This document shows, in pieces, positions 12,210 through 21,300 of a DNA stretch of 64,000 nt. The translations under genes and the position numbers were made by a program. The stretch is from Amoebophrya sp. A120 (Eukaryota > Sar > Dinophyceae > Syndiniales > Amoebophryaceae), in contig CAJINV010000002.1 of assembly GCA_905178155.1 (NCBI GenBank), positions 6,118,476-6,182,475 of the forward strand, given 5' to 3'. The notes beneath the pieces were generated by a model. That model saw only the letters and a list, made by a program, of their open reading frames with translations, searched no databases and was not told the origin of the DNA. How positions within the stretch are numbered: position 1 is the stretch's first letter; the number at the start of each line of letters is the position of its first letter.

Positions 12210-15200
12210 TCATCCGAAATCGTCAGAAGATAAATTTTGTATCCTTTTCATCAACATTCCTACTTCGCGGCTCAACCGCAAGTTTTCCTTCAGTATTGTT
12301 TCCACCAGTTTTTCCGTACAGTGATTCGGTTGGTTGGGAAAAAACCCGCAGTGCACAGAATCGTGAAAATACGTGCTCAACAGCCTTTCCGCTGTTGTTT
12401 TCTGACTCAAACTCTCCCGCAACTTCCGGTTCTCCTGCTCCAGTTCGTTCACTTTGGCGACGAACAGGAAATTTTCCTGATCCAATTCGTTCTCGTTGAA
12501 GCTGCTATCGTTCTCGCAAAAGGAAGAGGAGGATGAAGAAGAGAGCCCTCTTCCAGGGGTTCTCGCATGGTAATTGTGTGCTCCTGTGCTGTCATGGGTC
12601 GCTCTTTCTCCAAGACCAACAGCGGCAGTGCAACTTGAACTACTTCTCCCCGCACCACCTCCGTCCGGACTGTTTCTCAGGTGTAGTTGTTGGCCTCGAT
12701 CCCGGTCCCGTTTGTTGACGAAATTCGTCATGAACTTCTTGAACTGTTCCGCGTGGCTCTGGGATTCCAGCTGTTTCCGCAATTCAAGCTTTAACTCCGC
12801 GATTTCCAAGTTCTTCTGCCTCTCCAAGGCCTGCAGCTCGATTTGGAAATCTTGTTCATCTCTCCCGGTTGGATTCGAAGTGGAGGTCGCAAACTGCATT
12901 TTCGCCCTTTCATCTAGCTGTTCTTCCAATGGACATCCATCTGAATCGTCAACATCCCTGCTGGAAGATGCTGGCGCAGCGACAGTGAGGACCTCGGTGT
13001 CCGTTCGGCTGCAGGTTGTGCCCAAGGAGATGAACGTGTCGAGCTTCACTACAGGGCCGCGCGCGGAAGATCTTGTTCCTGCACTGTGATCAGAGAAACT
13101 TGGCTCAGACTCAGGATGATTTGCCGCATCAATATTCCACCGCGGCTCTACAGTGACAGTTTTCTTCATCGCGTCGCCATTAGTGCTCGTTACTCCAGGA
13201 GCTGCTTGTGTTTGCCCTTCCTCTTCCCCAAACATAACCGCGCTCGCTTCCATTTTTTTCACCAATTCTTCGTACTTCGCACTCAACTTTTGCAGCATCA
13301 CCTGCAGGGCGAAGCAATGCTCGGAGGTCTTCTGGGTTTCGGCTTCGTGTTTCTTCAAGTGCTCCACCTGCTTTTTCAACAGTTTGTTCTCCTTTTCCAA
13401 TGAATGTCGGTCCTTCGTCAACTGCGCAAACTCGGCGATGTCCACGAGAATTGTCATGTGCTGGTCCCCTGTAGTGGTTCTTTCTTTCGGCGAGGAGAAA
13501 AGACTGATCTTGCTGTCAAGAAGCTCCTGCCCAGGGGTTCTGACATTGTGGTCAGAAGAAGCAGAAGAGGAAGAATCCTCTTGGTTAGCTTTTGGTCCCG
13601 GTTCTTGCGGCGACGGACAGTAGTTGGACTGTTTCCGCATGTAGTTTCCACTAGTATTGGTCGCGTCCCTTTCTTCCGGTCCATCAGGAGGTTCATTCGA
13701 ATCCTGCACACCTCCTTCGACCCTGCTGTCCGTGGCCACATCAACGGAAGATGACTCTTCACTCCGTTTGGTCGTGTCAGCGATCTTCCCGTCCGGACCC
13801 TGACCCGAGGACAACACTTTTGCGTTGTCTACTATGTGGTCGTCTTCTTCCGGTTTGTGATTCAAAGGAATCAAAATCTGCGTCCCGGTCTTACTCGACA
13901 CGACAGACACCCACCCCTCCAAATCTCCTGACTTCACCAAGGCTCGATTCCGGCTGTTCGTGGCGTTGACAGAGACGGAACTGTCCTCGTTATCGTTTGT
14001 TTCATTTGCATGATCGTCCACAGAAGCACCAGCCCCGTCTCCGCCCAGCTTCTTGATGACTACAACCACGCCAGCGGGTAAGTGCATGATTTTCTCACTA
14101 TCCAACGCCTCCGTTTTCCGCATTACCGCACCCCGCTCGCCGATCCGGTATTCTCCTCCGACGAAGTAGTCCTCCAAATCGTCATCGTCCGCGATAAAAT
14201 TTGTCACATTTTGGATGATTTTCGCCGTGCCGATCGAGAGAATATGCGCTGTTGAGCCGTAGAGAGAGGAAATCCACGGAGACGCAGTCGCTGTCGTAGT
14301 TTGAGGTTCCTCATCTGTTGTCGGCTTGGAGCCTCCGTTCGTTGATGTTGACACAGCGTCTACTGGGTGCAGTTCAACATGTTTTTTTCCTGTTGCTGCT
14401 TCATCATCGCCGTCTGTACATGCAGCGACAGCTGCCCCTGCTGAGGAAGCGACCGAGTCTTTGGTCTCCCCTTGTTTCATCTCCGAATCAACACTCGAAG
14501 GTTTTTTTGCAATGATACCAGTAGTGGGACAACTGTTTTTTCGCAACAATGAAGAGGAAAAAACTCCAGCAAGAACCGCTTCCTTCGTGGACCTCGAGGA
14601 TGAGCTGCAGGTTGTGGTCTCCACCTGCTGGTGGAGGTCAAGGTTATTTCCATCACAACTCGCTGACGAGCAACTGAGAGCCGGAAACTCCTGTGCTTCG
14701 GGAGTCGTCGACGTTTGTGCACCATCGTCTTTCCTACAATTCGCCAGCACCCCGGTGGTTTCATCAACTACTCGACGAAGACCGGGAGATGTCTTTCGTA
14801 TCTTCTCGTTCTCCCCCACAACATCTTCTCCAGAAGTCGCTGTGGTGTCTTGCTCTGCCGCTCGGATTATACGAGGATCTCGCTCCTCTGCGTCCGGACC
14901 TTTACCAGCAGGACGACCCGCTGTTGAGTCATTCTCCTCTTCCTCCTCGTCTCCTTCCTCAATCGTCGACGCGGCAACCTTGTCGAAAATACCGCCGAGC
15001 AGAGTCGCTACTTTGTTGTAAACAAGTGGCGACATCGTTTCCTGCAGTGGTGTGATCAAGCGAGAGGAAGAGTCCAAGGAGAGCAGCGGCGGTGACGCGC
15101 CGATGTGGGCGAGCAAATCGGACTGCTCTTTCTGTCGGTCGTGGTCCGGCGACTGTTTTTCTTCATTTTTTGCTCCGTCGGTCTTTAGGTACTTGTCCCC

Positions 15201-16004
15201 GATGTCGTCAGCGGCGAGGAGACGTTCTGGTTCCGCAGTAGCCTGAGCGGTCGCGCCAATAACAACTAGTACATCCGGGTTGCAAAACGAAGCCACATCC
15301 AACATCTCTTTATTTCTATCGTCGTGTAGTTGCTCGGTGTGCAGCTCTTCAGAGGAAACAGGAACAAGTGCGCGGCCACGGTCCCTCGTCTCCGTGTTCG
15401 TATTTCTTCCACCCGCATCTTCCGGATTTTCGGATTGAACAGGCCCTGCTACAACTTCCTGTCCGTCCTCGCTACCAGCAGGACGAGCATTTTGATGAAC
15501 AACCTGCGCAGCTTGCGGTTCTATAACTTCGTCGTCCAGCTCAATTGCTGCTTTCTCGTCGAGTTCAGGTGCGGCTGCCCCTGCAGTGTCCTCATTATCA
15601 TTGTTGTATCCCTCCGGTGAGTCGCCATCCGCTCCAACTTCCTCGATTGTTGACGAACGACGGGACAACATCACTTGCGGCTGCAAGAACAGTTCACCCG
15701 TTTCCGGGTCAAACTGAAAATTCCCTCCTGGCGCCACTGCAAACCGGAGATCGTCATCAGCATTGGTGTCACGATTCTTGCTGGTATCACTTCCGCTTGT
15801 TTCGTGTCCCCCTTGGTTTTGCATTTCGTCCGCCGCTGCATTCTTGGTGGTCTGTAGCTCCTTGTGCGATGTAAGGTTCGAATCAGGTCGTTCATCCAGC
15901 TCAGCAGCTCCACTTGCGGCGTTTTCTGCTGGTGCGACAGTTGGAGCGGCGATCGTCGGGGTGTCGGTGCTGCTCTCAGGGCTGCGTGATATGATCTCTT
16001 CCAT
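12210..16004 (-). CDS. Acidic coiled-coil protein with SH3-like segment
   Basis: A single exon of 1,264 aa, with no introner. The start MEEIISRSPESS is the first ATG, preceded by GACAAAA. Residues 1 to about 590 are Glu/Asp/Thr/Ser-rich and look disordered. Around residues 590-730 is a compact beta-rich part: YRIGERGAVMRKTEAL, LPAGVVVVIKKLG, then LVKSGDLEGWVSVV and TGTQILIPLN. It resembles the bacterial-type SH3/KOW fold with an inserted acidic loop, by my reading only. Residues about 875-960 (LTKDRHSLEKENKLLKKQ onward) and two C-terminal stretches (LELRKQLESQ and VNELEQENRKLRESL) are coiled coils. It ends KRIQNLSSDDFG. A structural or adaptor role is inferred. I cannot name the family. Confidence 0.8.
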   Translation of the reverse strand: MEEIISRSPESSTDTPTIAAPTVAPAENAASGAAELDERPDSNLTSHKELQTTKNAAADEMQNQGGHETSGSDTSKNRDTNADDDLRFAVAPGGNFQFDPETGELFLQPQVMLSRRSSTIEEVGADGDSPEGYNNDNEDTAGAAAPELDEKAAIELDDEVIEPQAAQVVHQNARPAGSEDGQEVVAGPVQSENPEDAGGRNTNTETRDRGRALVPVSSEELHTEQLHDDRNKEMLDVASFCNPDVLVVIGATAQATAEPERLLAADDIGDKYLKTDGAKNEEKQSPDHDRQKEQSDLLAHIGASPPLLSLDSSSRLITPLQETMSPLVYNKVATLLGGIFDKVAASTIEEGDEEEEENDSTAGRPAGKGPDAEERDPRIIRAAEQDTTATSGEDVVGENEKIRKTSPGLRRVVDETTGVLANCRKDDGAQTSTTPEAQEFPALSCSSASCDGNNLDLHQQVETTTCSSSSRSTKEAVLAGVFSSSLLRKNSCPTTGIIAKKPSSVDSEMKQGETKDSVASSAGAAVAACTDGDDEAATGKKHVELHPVDAVSTSTNGGSKPTTDEEPQTTTATASPWISSLYGSTAHILSIGTAKIIQNVTNFIADDDDLEDYFVGGEYRIGERGAVMRKTEALDSEKIMHLPAGVVVVIKKLGGDGAGASVDDHANETNDNEDSSVSVNATNSRNRALVKSGDLEGWVSVVSSKTGTQILIPLNHKPEEDDHIVDNAKVLSSGQGPDGKIADTTKRSEESSSVDVATDSRVEGGVQDSNEPPDGPEERDATNTSGNYMRKQSNYCPSPQEPGPKANQEDSSSSASSDHNVRTPGQELLDSKISLFSSPKERTTTGDQHMTILVDIAEFAQLTKDRHSLEKENKLLKKQVEHLKKHEAETQKTSEHCFALQVMLQKLSAKYEELVKKMEASAVMFGEEEGQTQAAPGVTSTNGDAMKKTVTVEPRWNIDAANHPESEPSFSDHSAGTRSSARGPVVKLDTFISLGTTCSRTDTEVLTVAAPASSSRDVDDSDGCPLEEQLDERAKMQFATSTSNPTGRDEQDFQIELQALERQKNLEIAELKLELRKQLESQSHAEQFKKFMTNFVNKRDRDRGQQLHLRNSPDGGGAGRSSSSCTAAVGLGERATHDSTGAHNYHARTPGRGLSSSSSSSFCENDSSFNENELDQENFLFVAKVNELEQENRKLRESLSQKTTAERLLSTYFHDSVHCGFFPNQPNHCTEKLVETILKENLRLSREVGMLMKRIQNLSSDDFG

Positions 16005-16088
16005 TTTTGTCTTCTAGCGCACCAGAGAACCTTTACCGAAGGAAAACTGAAGAATGCATCCAAAGCCAAGGCGTCTTCCTCTTTTCTT

Positions 16089-16475
16089 CTATTCGGTTCC
16101 TGTCACCGCGCTTGCTTTCGCCAAATTGTCCACATCCTCACGCTTCCTTTGCTTATACTCTTTCATGCATCTCTGGAACAGGCACTGGATGTCCTCGCAG
16201 TCCAGCATGTCCAGCGTCATCGTGTTCTCTCTGGCGCATTTCACGTACCTATCAAACTCGGTCTGGCAGGGCGGTGGGTCGTCCGCTTGTCGCAATGGTT
16301 GTGATTCTCTACCTGCTGCTGGTGAATTCAGTGAAAAAACCGCCTGGAGGAAACTGGAAGCTGTTGTTGCGGAGAAGAGGGTGTGATCGGAAACTGAGGC
16401 GGCAACTGAGGTGCGCGGGATGGTGGCGTCACGCGCGCCAACGCCCGGAGTCGAGGAAGAGGTGACGAAACCCAT
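16089..16475 (-). CDS. MIC19/CHCHD3-like twin-CX9C protein
   Basis: A protein of 128 aa. The start at 16475 (MGFVTSSS) is preferred over a longer in-frame ATG at 16676 because a pyrimidine-rich stretch precedes it and because Gly2 with Ser6 fits N-myristoylation, known for MIC19/CHCHD3. The C-terminus has a CHCH domain: CQTEFDRYVKC (CX9C), the linker ARENTMTLDMLD, then CEDIQCLFQRC (CX9C with an extra Cys inside). The KCxREN pattern after the first pair resembles MIC19. Twin-CX9C proteins are oxidised in the mitochondrial intermembrane space by Mia40/Erv1, and MIC19 is a MICOS subunit at cristae junctions. The N-terminal half is short and Ser/Thr/Ala-rich, shorter than animal MIC19. CHCHD2/10-type proteins are the main alternative. 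Confidence 0.7.
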   Translation of the reverse strand: MGFVTSSSTPGVGARDATIPRTSVAASVSDHTLFSATTASSFLQAVFSLNSPAAGRESQPLRQADDPPPCQTEFDRYVKCARENTMTLDMLDCEDIQCLFQRCMKEYKQRKREDVDNLAKASAVTGTE

Positions 16476-18369
16476 GGAAAGCAAAACAAAACAAGTAGAG
16501 GTCACGACCTGAAAGAGAAGGTTGTAGAGTGTAGACGCGGACACTGGGTAAGAATGTAGTAGGGGCTTGCCGGAGCCGGCCACAACCATGAAATATGATG
16601 GCCAAAGGGTACCTCCACGCTTTGCCCTCAAGCTCCTCTCGTACAGAATCTCACGAACACGAAGCAAAGAGTGCAAAGAAATATAAATAGGACGCGATCA
16701 TGTACTTATCTTTCTACGCAGCGGAACAAGGAAGCAAGGAAACTACTAACTGCGTGGCCTCTATAACCGGGCCGAGAAGGCACACTAGGGGCAGCGCCAT
16801 AGCGTGTCCAGACGCCAGCGCGCCGCCAATGCAAGTAAAAGGGCCGGCCCACGCCTAGGGGGTCCCGCCGCCGGGCCGGCGCCTTGACCAATAGGCCAGG
16901 CGGGGCAGGCACAAAGGCACTCGGGCTGGGGCAGATGCGCGGGGGCCAAGACCTGCCCGGCTGCCTTGTGCAACGAACAGGGCGCAGCTACAAGCCACCC
17001 CCCAAAAAACCGGCGGGCGGGCAGGCTGAGCAGGCTCCGCGGCGCCGTCGCGCTTCTCCTCATTCGTGGGCGGCGCGGGGCAAAGAATGCGGCCGGGGCG
17101 GAGCGGTGGCGCGCGCCATGTTTCGCGCAGTCCCAGACCATGCCGCCATCTCCTTTGTGTCCAAGATCTGAGCCAGTACTGAGGTGGGCACATTCTTGCG
17201 CGCTATTATGCTCTGCAGCGCGTGGTCGGCTGCATGTGCTGCCCCAAACCCATTGCCACCCCCACCAGGGGCCGCCGCCTCGGGCCCGGCCGCCCTGGGC
17301 GCTCGCCGGTGCCTTCCTGGGGCCCCGCCATTCGGGCGCCGCGGGCGCCACAGGGGGGGGCCAAGCGGGCCACAACGGGCGGGGCGCGGGCGCGAATAAC
17401 GGCCGGACCTGCGTGCTGGCCTGTGCCCGCGGCGGCCCGTGCGAACACTAGGGGCGCCCTGGCCCCCTCCACCTTCTGCAGTCCCTGGCCTGGCCCCACA
17501 CCAAGCCGGCCGGCTGCTCATCCTGCCGAGCGTAGCGCGCTGCAGCATGACAGGCAAGGCGCTCGGTTTTGTGTGCTAGCTGGCCCTGTCCCCCGGCTTA
17601 ACTAGCGGCGCCGTCGTTCATGGCCCATGTGAACGGGTAGCCGACGCACTTGGTGGACTTAAAATAGAGCAGGATGCTCTTCGAGAACTGCGCGCGGTTT
17701 TGTCTTTGCCGCTCTAGGACGGCCGAGCACGCCCGCCGCCCGCTGACACATGGGCCGAATAAATGGCGACGGTCCACGCGCCGGCGCGAATCCAGCAAGG
17801 GACCAGGTCAACAGCCGCGGCCTGTTGTCTTCTTCCGCCGCGGCTTGTTGTCTTCAGTCTTCCCACCGATGCCCGGGGGGTAGCTCGGGGCCGGCGTCTC
17901 GGGGAAGAAGGCGCGCCCCCGCCTCCTTGGTCTTGTCAAATAAGATCCAGCACCTTACCCCGCGGAACATCATCCCAACTCCAAAGCTCTAGAGAAAGCG
18001 AGGTAGAACACTGGATGTCTGTCACTGGTCCTGGTGTCGTGAGGTTCACGATTTCGACGATTCCCGGGAGAATAAAACAACCAACTTGCGAGTTGCTCAG
18101 CTTAAGTTCAGCCACAAGCACAACGCGGCTGTTGCAATTGACATTCTTCGAGCCTTTGTGAAACACTTTTTTGGCGAAACGAAACAGCCATTCAAATTTC
18201 TGCTCCTGTTCTGAGATGTAATTTTGGTGCGTGTGCGCGGAGAGAAACAGAAAGCATGCGAATTCAACCTCGCAGGAGGTGGGGCTAGTAGTAGAGTCAG
18301 AGGCAAAATAAAAATCAAAAGTTCATAATATTAGCTTCTTCAAGAAAAATCCAAATTTCGCAGATCTCC
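16476..18369. other. Intergenic region with GC-rich island
   Basis: Between the MIC19-like gene and the CobW-type gene. The third GC-rich island occupies about 16750-17960. The AT-richer 17960-18369 shows no gene. Confidence 0.5.
16750..17960. other. GC-rich island 3 with coding-like fragments
   Basis: High-GC block. Two minus-strand pieces read like protein. At about 17130-17225 there is a run containing ALQSIIARKNVPTSV and AQILDTKEMAAWSG. At about 17601-17700 there is SKSILLYFKST then KCVGYPFTWAM. The second vaguely recalls helix F of microbial rhodopsins (YP..W), but it is too short to call. No intact ORF with a credible start joins them. Confidence 0.3.
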
Positions 18370-21300
18370 TCACAGCAGAATCTCATCTTCCTCCACCACC
18401 GTACCCACCATCATGTTCGCCGTTTTGCCAGCACTGCTACCAGCTTCAAAACCAAAAGCGCCGCCTGCCACTTTCCGACCGCCAGTACCATCTGATAGTT
18501 CTGCTGGATTTCCCGGCGTCCATCGACAACCTTTGAAACCCGTGGTCAAGAACTCGCGGTCGAGATTTCTCCCGATGAAAACCATTCGATTGACCTTTTC
18601 CAGTAGACCGGCTTTATCCTTCCGGTTCTCAAACACCAACTTCTCCGTTTGCAACTGCATGTGAATTCCGTGAAATGCGAAGACTGCAAAGTTACTGCTC
18701 TTGCCCTTGCTCCCAGTCGGTTTGTTCATCAGCGGCCGTTGTTTATCTCCTGCCCCTTCCACGTCCTTCACGCACACCACGCCCTTCATGCGGAAGATGT
18801 CGACCCCTTTCGTTTTCAGCAGTTCCTGGAACCAAACATTCAGCTTCTGCAAGTCGAACAGGAACGGTTGATCTGCCTCAGCTGTAAAATCTTTTCTCCC
18901 CGCTGCTACTGCGCTGGAAGTTGTTGATGTAGTTCCGCTTGATGATGTAGTCGACGCACAACTCGCAGATAGATCGATCCCCACGCTGAAGATCGACTCG
19001 TCGTGTTGGTGGTCGGCTCCGGCTTCCAGCAGAAATTCCGGGTCCATCTCCAGAATCCGGTCGAGTTGGAACGCTTTCTGGTTTAAATATGCATTGCAAA
19101 AATGTCTGGGTCTGGAAGGATGCAACTTATCATGCTAAGTCTGGATAGTACAAAAATTTGTTTTGCATGATTACCAAAAGGTGTCCACGTTTGAACAAGT
19201 TTAGCGGCAGTTTGTCATGCAGGACAGACATGATAGGGACGTCGCAGGACCTGTCATGCTAAGTCCTGCATTGCAGACCTCATGGGGCATGGAAAATATG
19301 CATGACAAGTTTGCATTCTTCCAGACCCTGATATTTTTACATTTGGTATTAAAACTTCTTTCGCGACGTCGAGATTCTCGAACCGCACTGTCTCCTTGAT
19401 GCTCGCGACGGAATTGATCTTCCGTATCCGCTGCTTGATGCTGCTTAGAATTTTCTTCGACTCCGCGTGCGGGTTGGGCGCGTTCAATTTCGTCAGCGCC
19501 TCTTCCACAACGAGGTCGCACTTGTTCAGCAGGATGCGGTCGGCAAAGGCAACCTAATAGAAAGTTTTTTTTTTTTTTGCTGCATTGGGAGGGTGATTGA
19601 TATCTGCAGTAGGTCGCATTTTCAAATTGATTCATCACAATTCACTAGCTGCCATCGAACAAAATAAATAATTGAGAGAATTCAAAGAACAAAATCACCG
19701 GGACGTCGAGCGATAGCGAACAACATCACAACAAATTTCTTTGGGCGCAATTTATGCTACATGCATTTCGTATGCAGGTGCAGCGGACGAGGATCCGCGA
19801 GCGGCTAGAGTGGGCGCATGATCACTGTCGCATTCGCAGCGCGGCGCGGGCTTTAATGGCTTCGCAGCGGCAGCTACGGCTTCTGCTGTCGCGGTTGGTG
19901 TGTGAGCGTGGGCCTGGGCAAATTCATTGGATAAAGAACTCCAGCGCGTGGATGAAATCTTTTGATTTTTTACTTTAATCACGAGCGCATTCTCGGCATT
20001 GGGCAGGAAAAGTGCAGTTTTGCGTGAGGGCTGCAAAAGGTTTGCGTCAGTTGCGTCAGAAAAAGTCCCAAAAACCATCTCAAACTCAATTGATTTTTGC
20101 TAACATCTACAAACAAAAGTATACCACACCATCGCTATTCAAAAACCTACTCATTTGATCAAATTCAAAATCATCAACATGAACATTGCGAATAACTACA
20201 GTATGTAGTACTACGGAAAAAAAAATATCAATATCCAAATGAAATTCTACCTGTTCATGACATTCGTTTTCCACCCCCGCCGGCTTCTCCTCGTCTAAGT
20301 GTTGCAAGAAATGTTTTGCATCAATGACCGTGACGATTCCGTCGAGTTTAAAATACCGCTGGATTTCGGCGTCAACGAAAAACGTTTGCGCGACCGGCGC
20401 CGGGTCCGCGAGACCGGTGGTTTCGATTATCACGTGGTCGATTTTGAACGTGTTGCTTGTTGATATCGAAACTTTATATGAATTGCAACAGTATCATATT
20501 TTCTTGTAAGAATAGAAATTCAAATTAGATCACAAACTTGCTCGGCATTAGAAATGGAATTTGCCATGCTGGTGCAGCACCAGCTTCTTGGGAAAAAGAT
20601 GTGTCACGCATGACTGTACTTTTTCCTCGACAATTACGATACTTTTGCAATGCATACTGTGGCCGGCGGGGTTGTGTGTCCTGTTGCATCCTCGTCCTCC
20701 GTCATTCTCGACCCCGTTCGATTCAACAGGTTTTTCAAGCCTTTTATCAAATCCCCCCGTACGGTGCAGCAAATGCAGCCGTTGTTCATTTCGATCAACA
20801 TTTCCTCCCCGAGGTCTTCTTTTTGGAATATTTATGCATTGCAAAAGTATCGCACTAGTATGAATCGCATGACAAATTTCCTCAGCATGGGAAATGAAGT
20901 TTGTAATGCGAATTTACCAGAAGAAAAAGATTTGTAATGCATGATGAATGCAATTACTACGAGTACGATACTTTTGCAATTCATAATATCAAGCTGTCGT
21001 CGATCCCCACTTCGCCGAATTCATTTTATCAAATGTAAAAATGCCTGGGTCTGGAAGAATGCAACTTGTCATGCTAAATCTGAATCAGGAAAAAAACTGT
21101 GTTGCATGATTGCCAAAAGTTGTGCATTTTTGACCTAATCGAGAGGCAGTTTCTCATGCAGGATAGGCATTGGAAAGGCTTCGCAGAATCTGTCACGCTA
21201 TGTCCTACATACCAGACCTCATGGGTTATGGAAAACCTGCATGACAAATCTGGCAATCTTCCAGACCCAGACATTTTTGCAATCCATACGTTTTCGATTA

